From the NCBI RefSeq assembly GCF_008086205.1, contig NZ_VSKK01000001.1:434001-498000 (forward strand): 64,000 nucleotides of DNA, given 5' to 3'. This document shows positions 25,941-34,324 of the stretch, piece after piece. Under the pieces are notes generated by a model. The model saw only the letters and a program-made list of their open reading frames with translations, made no database searches and had not been told where the DNA came from. The stretch comes from Bizionia myxarmorum (GTDB taxonomy: Bacteria; Bacteroidota; Bacteroidia; Flavobacteriales; Flavobacteriaceae). Numbering within the stretch: the stretch's first letter is position 1; the number at the start of each line of letters is the position of its first letter. The position numbers and the translations under genes are program-made.

Positions 25941-26710
25941 ATTTTAAAACAGTAAACCTAATAGCACTTATTCTTTTTACGGCATTATTAATTCTCTTTA
26001 TAATGCATGCCATAAGTATTTGGTGGTTTGTTTTACTCTTTTCAATTTGGTTTTCGTTAACGGCTTTAGGTTCCGCATTTGTTGGTTGGCGTTATCATAT
26101 TCCTATTTTAAATTCGACTGAAAACGCCACCAAAAATCAAATTGCTCTTACTTTTGATGATGGTCCAAATCCCGATTTTACACCGCAAGTTTTAAAATTA
26201 CTGAAGCTACATCAGGCCAAAGCTACATTTTTCTGCATTGGAAAACATATTGAAAATCATCCTGAATTATTCAATAAAATAATTGCAGATGGCCATACCA
26301 TTGGAAATCATACCTATTCGCACCCTAATAATTTCGGGTTTTTAACTACCAAGAAAGTGCAATCAGAATTAGAACAAACCCGAAACATCATTAAAAAAGT
26401 GAGTGGATTAACTTCTAAACTCTATCGTCCTGCTTTTGGCGTTACTAACCCAAGAATTCGCCGGGCTGTTCAAAATTTGAATTTAACCACTATTGGTTGG
26501 AATAAGCGATCATTGGATACCACGAATAAAACAGAAAAAACCATTTTAAAACGGGTTACAAAAAATATAAAAACGGGTGATGTTATTCTGTTACATGATA
26601 CTAGCGAAAAATCGGTTAGGGTTTTGGAACAGTTATTGCTAATTTTACGTAATAATAACATGAAATCTGTAACGATTGATACCTTATTTAAAATTCAAGC
26701 TTATGCGTAG
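25934..26710 (+). CDS. Polysaccharide deacetylase (NodB) family protein, membrane-anchored
   Basis: A 258-residue protein. Two hydrophobic segments (residues about 6-26 and 30-48) precede a carbohydrate esterase 4 domain with TFDDGPNPDFT (catalytic and metal-binding Asp pair), the metal-binding GNHTYSHPN, LYRPAFG and LLHDT. It should be a metal-dependent N- or O-deacetylase facing the periplasm. The substrate is unknown; homologues occur in flexirubin clusters. It overlaps its neighbours by 7-8 bp on each side. Confidence 0.82.
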   Translation: MLNFKTVNLIALILFTALLILFIMHAISIWWFVLLFSIWFSLTALGSAFVGWRYHIPILNSTENATKNQIALTFDDGPNPDFTPQVLKLLKLHQAKATFFCIGKHIENHPELFNKIIADGHTIGNHTYSHPNNFGFLTTKKVQSELEQTRNIIKKVSGLTSKLYRPAFGVTNPRIRRAVQNLNLTTIGWNKRSLDTTNKTEKTILKRVTKNIKTGDVILLHDTSEKSVRVLEQLLLILRNNNMKSVTIDTLFKIQAYA

Positions 26711-27320
26711 TGTTACAATACTTTGTTTCTTTTTCGTCCTGAATTTACAGGCTCAAAAACCCATGAGTACTGATGAAGCAAATGCCTTAAAAAATTTGGT
26801 GAAGCAACAAGCTAAAACCACCAAAACTATTACAAGTGATTTTGTACAATACAAACACATGGATTTTTTATCTAATGATATTGTAACGAAAGGAAATTTA
26901 CATTTTAAAGCGCCAAACCTTGTAAAATGGGCCTATTTAGAACCTTTCGTATATTCAGTTATCTTCAAAAACGACCAACTTTATATTAATGATGAAGGCA
27001 AGAAAAGCAATATTGATATGAGTTCAAGCAAGCTTTTTAAACAATTAAATGGCCTAATTATTAATAGTGTGAAAGGTGATATGTTTGACGCCGAAGAATT
27101 CACCATAGAATATTTCAAAATGGGTGGAAATAGCTTGGTATATTTTAAACCTAAAGAGAAAAAATCGGCAGCATTTATTGAAGCATTCCATTTAACATTT
27201 AATGCAAAAGGTGAAGTTGAAATAGTAAAAATGATAGAGCCTTCAGGCGATTACACTAAAATTGTTTTCAGTAATAAAGTTTTAAATAATCAGATTTCTG
27301 ATGCGTTATTTAATAATTAG
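26703..27320 (+). CDS. LolA-like outer-membrane lipoprotein carrier
   Basis: A 205-residue periplasmic protein. I use the ATG at 26703, which begins a signal peptide (MRSVTILCFFFVLNLQAQ). The LolA fold is indicated by SDFVQYKHMDFLSNDIVTKGNLHFKAPN and LVKWAYLEPFVYSVIF. LolA proteins ferry acylated molecules between membranes. A dedicated copy here suggests chaperoning of the hydrophobic pigment, or of the lipoprotein encoded next, across the periplasm. The next gene overlaps by 20 bp. Confidence 0.8.
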   Translation: MRSVTILCFFFVLNLQAQKPMSTDEANALKNLVKQQAKTTKTITSDFVQYKHMDFLSNDIVTKGNLHFKAPNLVKWAYLEPFVYSVIFKNDQLYINDEGKKSNIDMSSSKLFKQLNGLIINSVKGDMFDAEEFTIEYFKMGGNSLVYFKPKEKKSAAFIEAFHLTFNAKGEVEIVKMIEPSGDYTKIVFSNKVLNNQISDALFNN

Positions 27321-27906
27321 TTGTCTTCTGTTGGTTGTTAGTTGTGCTTCTTATACTAAAAAGCAGCAATTAGAAAATCAAATTTCGACAGAAAAAATCA
27401 TTAAAAATCCCTATTTCTCGGATAAAAATCAAGATTACGTTTACAAGGCCAGTATTGAAGTTTATAGCAAGATTTTCGGTGGTTTATTAATTATTAAAAA
27501 GATAGATAAAGGGAATCATCGCGTCGTTTTCACTTCGGAAATGGGCAAAAAATTATTCGATTTCAGCATTACCGAAACCAATTTTAAAGTCAACTATATT
27601 TTAGATGAGCTCAATAAAAAATTACTTATTAATTTACTAAAAACCGATTTCAAAGCTTTAGTTCAAGAAGAAACAGCAATATTAAAAAGTTTTTCAAAAG
27701 AAAATAGTCAGGTATTTCAAACGCTTATTCTTGATAAAAAACACTATTATTACGCATCTAATCAGTTAGATAAAATAATTAGAACCGGACATAGAAAAGA
27801 GAAGGTTGAATTTTTGTTTTCGGATATTAATAATAATATTGCAAAAAGCATCATTATAGCTCACAGTAACATCAAATTACAAATCACGCTCAAATCAATA
27901 AATTAA
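27301..27906 (+). CDS. Lipoprotein of the pigment cluster
   Basis: A 201-residue lipoprotein (MRYLIISCLLLVVSCAS, lipobox VVSC). The mature chain is Lys-rich and beta/alpha mixed; no known domain is seen. Its start lies within the LolA-like gene and a beta-barrel gene follows after 2 bp. Together the three may form an outer-membrane delivery site comparable to LolA/LolB. No LolB signature can be claimed from sequence reading alone. Confidence 0.65.
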   Translation: MRYLIISCLLLVVSCASYTKKQQLENQISTEKIIKNPYFSDKNQDYVYKASIEVYSKIFGGLLIIKKIDKGNHRVVFTSEMGKKLFDFSITETNFKVNYILDELNKKLLINLLKTDFKALVQEETAILKSFSKENSQVFQTLILDKKHYYYASNQLDKIIRTGHRKEKVEFLFSDINNNIAKSIIIAHSNIKLQITLKSIN

Positions 27907-27908
27907 AA

Positions 27909-28553
27909 ATGAAAAATTATTATTTAGCTCTAATCTGTCTAGTTTTTGCTTCTACTACATTTGCACAAGTCAAAGTACGTCCAGGTATAAAAGCAGGTTT
28001 AAATTCGGCAACCATAACTAATATTGAAAATGCCACTCGGAAAATAGGTTTTCAAGGCGCCATATTTGTCAACATTCATTTCTCTAAAGTTTATGAACTT
28101 CAAGTTGAAGCTTCATATTCCAATCAAGGTTTTAAACGTGATAATTTTACCATAATTAACCCTAATGATGGTCAATTATTAGCTGTAAATGCTAAAGATA
28201 TCAACATTCATTATATAGGAGCGGCCGTTTCAAACAAATTCTTTTTTATCCCAGATTCAGGTTTTCACGTTTTGGTGGGTCCAAGTCTTGAAATTAATAT
28301 GTCAGACAGTAGCGATAATGATATTTTGGGTGTAGATCTATCGTTTTTTGCAGGTATAGGTTATGAATTACCTATTGGTCTTGGTTTTGAAGCACGCTAC
28401 AAACAAGGTTTAGTAGATGTTAGAAATCTTTTTTATAATGGTGATTTTATTGATCCAGGTTACAACAATGGTTATAACGGCAGTAATTATTATGATGACA
28501 TGAAGCTAAATTCTGTTATTCAATTAAGTGTTTATTACAAGTTTAATTTCTAA
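27909..28553 (+). CDS. Outer-membrane beta-barrel (PorT-like) protein
   Basis: A 214-residue protein with a type I signal peptide (MKNYYLALICLVFASTTFAQ) and alternating-hydrophobic beta strands with aromatic girdles. It opens with VRPGIKAGLNSATIT and ends in an aromatic-terminated strand (LSVYYKFNF), the usual barrel C-terminus. The predicted fold is an eight-strand barrel of the Bacteroidota porin/OMP_b-brl_2 group. It lies among the transport genes of the pigment operon, so it may mark the outer-membrane destination. Confidence 0.78.
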   Translation: MKNYYLALICLVFASTTFAQVKVRPGIKAGLNSATITNIENATRKIGFQGAIFVNIHFSKVYELQVEASYSNQGFKRDNFTIINPNDGQLLAVNAKDINIHYIGAAVSNKFFFIPDSGFHVLVGPSLEINMSDSSDNDILGVDLSFFAGIGYELPIGLGFEARYKQGLVDVRNLFYNGDFIDPGYNNGYNGSNYYDDMKLNSVIQLSVYYKFNF

Positions 28554-28562
28554 AAGCCACAC

Positions 28563-28928
28563 ATGTTATTAACCGATTTTTACACCATAAATACGCTAGA
28601 AAATACTGCTGGCAAAGCTATAGCTACTATTACCATTAACAAGAATCATCCTATCTTTGAAGGGCATTTTCCTGGAAATCCCGTGACACCCGGCGTTTGT
28701 ATGATGCAAATTATAAAAGAGCTTACAGAGCAAGTTGTTGAGAAAAAACTCTTTATGGCAGCAGCAGTCAATGTGAAATTTATGGCCATTATTAACCCTG
28801 AAAAAACACCAAATTTAGAGTTAACTTTAGATATCGAGGAAACCGAAAATGGATTTCGCGTTAAAAACATCACCACGTTTAACGAGACTGTGGCATTAAA
28901 ATTGACTACACATTATACCGTGATTTAA
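28563..28928 (+). CDS. ApeI/FabA-like hotdog dehydratase
   Basis: A 121-residue hotdog protein with the FabA/FabZ histidine motif (FEGHFPGNPVTPGVCMMQ). The acidic residue expected a few positions after PG is Gln here. It is the third hotdog dehydratase-like protein of the locus. In aryl-polyene clusters ApeI-type proteins work together with a second dehydratase. This one probably has a special chain-stage role or needs a partner for a full catalytic dyad. Confidence 0.75.
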   Translation: MLLTDFYTINTLENTAGKAIATITINKNHPIFEGHFPGNPVTPGVCMMQIIKELTEQVVEKKLFMAAAVNVKFMAIINPEKTPNLELTLDIEETENGFRVKNITTFNETVALKLTTHYTVI

Positions 28929-28934
28929 AAACTG

Positions 28935-29432
28935 ATGAAATATTTACTTATAAGTATTGCTTTCTTTTTTACCCATTTCCAAAGTTTGGATCTGGCTAAT
29001 GTGCGTCAAGCTTACAAAGATGCGGCTCAAAGTCCTGAAAAAGTTGAGGCATTTTATAATAGCATGAAATCTGTTAGCAAAACCGATAACATGGCTTTGG
29101 TAGGCTACAAGGGCGCTTCTATTGCGCTTAAAGCTAGAAGCGGCAAAACTTTAAAAGATAAAAAAGATGGTTTTATTGAGGGTGTAGGTTTTATTGAATT
29201 TGCCATTGAAAAAGAATCCAATAATATTGAATTACGCTTTATAAGACTTGGTATTCAAGAAAATACGCCTAAAATTTTAAAATATAACCAGGCTATTGAA
29301 ACAGACAAACAATTTATTTTAAAACAATTTAAATTCATTTCCTCTAACAACCTTAAGAATCATCTTAAAGACTATATTTTACAGTCAGACAGCTTTACTT
29401 CAGAAGAAAAATCAGTAATTTCGGGTCGCTAA
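28935..29432 (+). CDS. Exported protein of unknown function in the pigment cluster
   Basis: A 165-residue protein with a short signal-like N-terminus (MKYLLISIAFFFTHFQSLDL) and a helical, Lys-rich remainder. No known domain is visible. It begins 6 bp after the ApeI-like gene and ends 18 bp before the glycosyltransferase, so it is part of the same transcript. Probably periplasmic. Confidence 0.6.
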   Translation: MKYLLISIAFFFTHFQSLDLANVRQAYKDAAQSPEKVEAFYNSMKSVSKTDNMALVGYKGASIALKARSGKTLKDKKDGFIEGVGFIEFAIEKESNNIELRFIRLGIQENTPKILKYNQAIETDKQFILKQFKFISSNNLKNHLKDYILQSDSFTSEEKSVISGR

Positions 29433-29450
29433 CACAAAAGCTTCAAGTAC

Positions 29451-30647
29451 GTGCAAAACCAGCCTATTACACAAAAAATAACCAGTTTAAACGTTTGTGT
29501 TGTTATACCTACCTATAACAATCAACATACGTTAAAACGCGTTGTGGACGGGGTTTTGAATCTAACTAGCAATCTTATTATTGTTAATGATGGATCCACG
29601 GATGCAACAGCACAGATATTAGAAGGTTATCCTGAAATTCAACAAATTCATTTTCCAAAAAATAGAGGAAAAGGCTTGGCTTTACGTACAGGATTTGAAA
29701 AAGCCATTGCTTTAGGTTATAATTTTGCCATTACTATTGATTCAGATGGTCAACATTTTCCAAGTGATATTCCGAATTTCATTGAAGAATTAGATCAACA
29801 CATTACCAAAGATGTTTTAATTATTGGTTCCCGAAACATGAAGCAAGAAGGTGTTCCTGGGAAAAGCAGCTTTGGAAATACCTTTTCAAACTTTTGGTTT
29901 TGGTTTGAAACGGGCATTAAATTAAAAGACACGCAATCTGGATTTCGTTTATATCCTTTAAAAGTTCTTAAGAAATTGAACTTTTATACTACAAAATTTG
30001 AATTCGAAATTGAAGTTATAGTAAAATGTGCTTGGAAAGATGTCGAGGTGAAAAATATGCCTATTCAAGTGCTTTATGATGAAACAGAACGGGTGTCTCA
30101 TTTCCGACCCTTTCAGGATTTTACGCGCATTAGCATTTTAAACTTTTGGTTGGTTTTTTTAACGCTTATTTACTATAAACCACGCCAATTTTTTCGAAAT
30201 ATTAAAAAAAAAGGCCTTAAACGATTCTTTATTGAAGACTTTCTAGGTAGTAAAGATTCACCAAAAAAGAAAGCCTTATCAGTAGCTTTAGGCGTATTTA
30301 TTGGGTTTTCACCACTTTGGGGTTTACAAACCTTTTTAGCCATAACATTAGCTATTTTTTTTAAACTGAATAAAACCATTTCTTTTGCTTTCTCAAATGT
30401 TAGTTTGCCGCCATTTATCCCTTTTATTATAATAGGTAGTTTGGAGTTAGGACAGCTTATATTTCAAGAATCCATCTCTTATTCTGTTTCAGATTTGATG
30501 GATAATTTTGAGGTCATTGAACATCTTAAATCGTATATTGTAGGAAGTTTTGCTTTGGCCACACTGGGAGCCTTATTATTTGGCTTTGTTGCCTACTTTT
30601 TCTTCAGTATTTTTAAAAGGAAGAAACGCGTTTTACAACATGACTAA
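29451..30647 (+). CDS. GT2 glycosyltransferase fused to a DUF2062 membrane domain
   Basis: A 398-residue protein beginning at a GTG; no alternative ATG precedes the conserved core. Residues 14-240 are a family 2 glycosyltransferase (VVIPTYNNQHTLKRV, IVNDGSTD, the metal-binding DSDGQHFP), of the polyprenyl-phosphate glycosyltransferase type. The C-terminal part (about 265-398) is a DUF2062 membrane domain (ALGVFIGFSPLWGLQTFLA). It may glycosylate a lipid at the inner membrane. Its role in pigment synthesis is unproven, although GT2 genes are normal residents of these clusters. Confidence 0.82.
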   Translation: MQNQPITQKITSLNVCVVIPTYNNQHTLKRVVDGVLNLTSNLIIVNDGSTDATAQILEGYPEIQQIHFPKNRGKGLALRTGFEKAIALGYNFAITIDSDGQHFPSDIPNFIEELDQHITKDVLIIGSRNMKQEGVPGKSSFGNTFSNFWFWFETGIKLKDTQSGFRLYPLKVLKKLNFYTTKFEFEIEVIVKCAWKDVEVKNMPIQVLYDETERVSHFRPFQDFTRISILNFWLVFLTLIYYKPRQFFRNIKKKGLKRFFIEDFLGSKDSPKKKALSVALGVFIGFSPLWGLQTFLAITLAIFFKLNKTISFAFSNVSLPPFIPFIIIGSLELGQLIFQESISYSVSDLMDNFEVIEHLKSYIVGSFALATLGALLFGFVAYFFFSIFKRKKRVLQHD

Positions 30648-33600
30648 TTTTTTTTATCAAATATATCTTTGGATAGCTTCCCGGAAATTAATAGCCTCTG
30701 TAGGCCTACTTCTTGTGGTTTTGGGCTTATTATTTCTAGCTTCTAAAATAACTTTTGAAGAAGATATTACGAAACTTATTCCTACCAGTTCAGAGAACGA
30801 AGCGGCTCAAAAAGTATTGAAAACCGTCAATTTCGCTGATAAAATAATCGTTAATATTACACGAGAATCTGGTGCTTCCGTTGAAGATTTAACCCAATAT
30901 GCCAGCCAATTTATTGATAGTTTAGAAGCGCATTCAACACCTTACTACACTCAAATTCAAGGAAAAATTCCAGATGAAACGGTTCTAAACGCCCTGGATT
31001 TTGTGTATTACAATTTACCCTTATTTTTAGAGGCTGAAGATTATAAAACCATTCAATCCAAGTTGAATTCAGACAGTTTACAAGCCCTCACCAAAGCACA
31101 TTATAAAACGCTGATTTCGCCTTCCGGTTTTGTTGCCAAAGAAACCATTTTACGCGATCCTTTAGGTTTGTCTTTTATAGCGCTAAAAAAAATGCAACAG
31201 TTGAGTTTTGGCGATGCTTTTGTTTTAGAAAATGGATTTTTATTAAGTAAAGACAAGCAGCATTTATTGTTGTTTATTTCCCCAACTCATAAGTCTAGTG
31301 AAACATCAGAAAACGCCCTTTTTGCGGAACAACTTTATAGCTTAAGTGACCAATTAAATGACGAATATAAAAATACCGTAAAAAGTGAATTTTTTGGCGG
31401 CGCCTTAATTGCGGTAGCGAATGCCAAACAGATAAAACTTGATATTCAAATTACAGTAACGATTGCCATGAGCATCTTACTTTTGATACTCATTGTATTT
31501 TATAGAAAAATATCCATACCGCTCATTCTTTTTACGCCTACAGCTTTCGGAGCCTTGCTTGCCATTGCCTTGTTATTCATAATTAGAACCAATATTTCCG
31601 CCATTTCATTAGGAATAGGTTCTGTTTTATTAGGAATTACTTTGGATTATGCGCTTCATATTTTAACACATATTCGCAGCAATAACGATGTAAAAGCTTT
31701 GTATAAGGAAATTACAAAACCTGTTTTAATGAGCAGTTTAACTACTGCTCTAGCCTTTTTATGTTTGTTGTTTCTAAAGTCTCAAGCCTTACAAGATTTA
31801 GGCATTTTTGCGGCTATTAGCGTTTTAGGTTCTTCAGTTTTTTCTTTGATCTTTGTTCCGCAAGTTTATCGTTTTAGCGAAAAATCTCAAAAGCAAAAAA
31901 CCATTTTAGATACTGCTGCAAAATACCCATTTCATAAAAATAAATGGCTTATTGGCGGCTTGATGGCTCTTTTTATACTTAGCATGTTTACCTATAGCCA
32001 AGCAGGTTTTAATAATGATATTTCGCAATTAAATTATGAACCCAAAGCACTTATGGATGCTCAAAAGCGATTGGATGCTTTAACCAATATTCAATCGAAA
32101 TCCGTATATTTAGCAGCGTATGGTTCTAATTCTGAAGAAGCTTTAGAAACGAACGATCTTGTTTTTTCGAAATTGCAAAAACTTAAAAATGAACAAAACA
32201 TTATTGATTTTAGTTCTATTGGAGCTTTGGTACAATCTCAAAAACAGCAACAGACGCATTTAGATATTTGGCAGAATTTCTGGCAGCCAGAAAAAGTATT
32301 AGCAACAAAAGAACACTTAATTGCAAGTGGTGAAAAGTTTGGGTTTAAACCCAGCACGTTCAACCAGTTTTACAACCTATTAGAAACTGATTTTGAAACC
32401 TTAGATCTTGACGATTTTAAAACCTTAAATACCATTTCAATAGATGATTATATAAGTGAATCTTCTGATTTTTCAACCGTTACATCATTGGTTAAAGTAG
32501 AAGACGAACAGGCAGAAGCTTTAATTGAAACCTTTAAGAGCCAACCGCAAACTTTGGTTATTGATAGAAAGCAAATGAACGAAACGTTTTTAGGTGGCTT
32601 AAAAACGGACTTTAATCGTTTGGTAGGCTATTCCCTATTGGTAGTTTTGGTTTTATTATTGCTTTTTTACAGAAGTATATCTTTAACGCTCGTTACTGCT
32701 CTACCCATTGCCTTAACATGGCTGTTAACCATTGGTATTATGGGCTTAACGGGAATTCAATTCAATATTTTTAATATTATTATTTCAACTTTTATTTTTG
32801 GTTTAGGAATTGATTATAGCATTTTTATTACCAACGGATTATTGCATGAATTAAAAACTAGAGAACGTGTTTTACCAACGCATAAAACCTCAATCATCCT
32901 TTCGGTAATCACCACCATTTTAGGTGTGGGTGTACTTATTTTCGCCAAACATCCGGCATTATTTAGTATTTCTTTGGTGTCCATAGTTGGAATTATATCC
33001 GCCTTATGCATTTCATTTATTTTGCAGCCGCTATTTTTTAAATTTTTTATTGGAAGTAAAACCAACAGACCTGCACCCGTTTTACTAGTTGTATTTTCTA
33101 GTATATCGTTTTTATACTACGGACTTGGTGGACTATTTCTTTCCATTTTTGGAATGATTTTTATAAGGGTGATTCCTGTAAGCATGAAGAAAAAAATGGG
33201 CTGGTTTCACAATGTGATGTCCACGTTTATGAAATCAGTTTTAATTTCCTATCCTTTTATCAGGTTTCAGATTCTGAATTCCACAAATGAAACCTTTAAA
33301 AAACCAGCAGTTATCATTGCGAATCACACCTCTTTTTTAGATATTTTGGCTGTTGGCATGTTACATCCAAAAATTATTTTCTTGGTAAATGATTGGGTTT
33401 ACAACTCACCGTTTTTTGGAAAAGCTGTGAAATTAGCCGGTTTTTATCCTGTTTCTAGTGGAATTGAAAATGGCGTTTCCCATTTACAGAAAAAAGTTGA
33501 TCAAGGATATTCATTGATGATATTTCCCGAGGGAACGCGATCTTACACGCATAAAATGAAACGGTTTCATAAAGGTGCTTTCTATTTAGCCGATCAATTT

Positions 33601-34323
33601 AAATTGGATATTGTGCCTGTTATTATTCATGGAAATTCGGAAATATTACCCAAAGGAAATTTCGTCATTAAGCATGGGCTTTTATCCATGAACATACTAA
33701 AACGAATTGCTTTTGACGATACCAGTTTTGGAAACACCATTAGAGAGCGAACTAAAATGATTAGCGCCCATTTTAAATCGGAATTTAAGAATTTTAGAGC
33801 AGAACACGAGTCGCCAACCTATTTTCATTCCATGGTTTTAGAGGACTATAGATATAAAGATTACGAAGTTTTTCAAACCGTAAAAACCGATTTAAAAAAC
33901 AATCAAAATACCTATAAATTCCTATTGGATACGTTACGTGATACGGGTCGAATTTTACATATTTCCAATACCTATGGTCAGTTAGATTTTCTGTTGGCCG
34001 TGGATAGTCCGAGTCGGAATATTATCACCTATTTAGAAGAACCTGAAGCTCGTAAATTGGTTAAAAGTAGTTTTATAACAAACAATAATTATAAAATTGA
34101 GGTAGTTGAAAATCTTCAAAATGCACTTGAAATATCTTGTGAAAATATTATTATTAATGCAACAACGTTAACAAATTCCGAAATAGAAACATTAAAAGCT
34201 CAAAATGCACATCATATAATACTGCTTTTTGAATCTATAAAATCCTATTTAGCTATATTTGAGAACGATGGCTACCAGATAAGCCGTCAAACTAATACAC
34301 TAATATTTTTAAGCAAACCTTAA
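30640..34323 (+). CDS. MMPL/RND transporter fused to a PlsC acyltransferase and a C-terminal Rossmann-like domain
   Basis: A very large protein of 1227 residues; the ATG at 30640 overlaps the previous stop by 8 bp. Residues 1-830 are an MMPL (RND-type lipid exporter) module in two halves, each with a long periplasmic loop and a membrane bundle. Residues about 880-1030 are a PlsC-type acyltransferase, with NHTSFLD (His896, Asp901) and FPEGTR (962-967). The remaining 190 or so residues resemble a degenerate methyltransferase-like Rossmann fold (GRILHISNTYGQLDFLL). The joint architecture suggests acylation coupled to transport, for example lipid-linking the pigment during export. Confidence 0.85.
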   Translation: MTNFFYQIYLWIASRKLIASVGLLLVVLGLLFLASKITFEEDITKLIPTSSENEAAQKVLKTVNFADKIIVNITRESGASVEDLTQYASQFIDSLEAHSTPYYTQIQGKIPDETVLNALDFVYYNLPLFLEAEDYKTIQSKLNSDSLQALTKAHYKTLISPSGFVAKETILRDPLGLSFIALKKMQQLSFGDAFVLENGFLLSKDKQHLLLFISPTHKSSETSENALFAEQLYSLSDQLNDEYKNTVKSEFFGGALIAVANAKQIKLDIQITVTIAMSILLLILIVFYRKISIPLILFTPTAFGALLAIALLFIIRTNISAISLGIGSVLLGITLDYALHILTHIRSNNDVKALYKEITKPVLMSSLTTALAFLCLLFLKSQALQDLGIFAAISVLGSSVFSLIFVPQVYRFSEKSQKQKTILDTAAKYPFHKNKWLIGGLMALFILSMFTYSQAGFNNDISQLNYEPKALMDAQKRLDALTNIQSKSVYLAAYGSNSEEALETNDLVFSKLQKLKNEQNIIDFSSIGALVQSQKQQQTHLDIWQNFWQPEKVLATKEHLIASGEKFGFKPSTFNQFYNLLETDFETLDLDDFKTLNTISIDDYISESSDFSTVTSLVKVEDEQAEALIETFKSQPQTLVIDRKQMNETFLGGLKTDFNRLVGYSLLVVLVLLLLFYRSISLTLVTALPIALTWLLTIGIMGLTGIQFNIFNIIISTFIFGLGIDYSIFITNGLLHELKTRERVLPTHKTSIILSVITTILGVGVLIFAKHPALFSISLVSIVGIISALCISFILQPLFFKFFIGSKTNRPAPVLLVVFSSISFLYYGLGGLFLSIFGMIFIRVIPVSMKKKMGWFHNVMSTFMKSVLISYPFIRFQILNSTNETFKKPAVIIANHTSFLDILAVGMLHPKIIFLVNDWVYNSPFFGKAVKLAGFYPVSSGIENGVSHLQKKVDQGYSLMIFPEGTRSYTHKMKRFHKGAFYLADQFKLDIVPVIIHGNSEILPKGNFVIKHGLLSMNILKRIAFDDTSFGNTIRERTKMISAHFKSEFKNFRAEHESPTYFHSMVLEDYRYKDYEVFQTVKTDLKNNQNTYKFLLDTLRDTGRILHISNTYGQLDFLLAVDSPSRNIITYLEEPEARKLVKSSFITNNNYKIEVVENLQNALEISCENIIINATTLTNSEIETLKAQNAHHIILLFESIKSYLAIFENDGYQISRQTNTLIFLSKP

Positions 34324-34324
34324 T

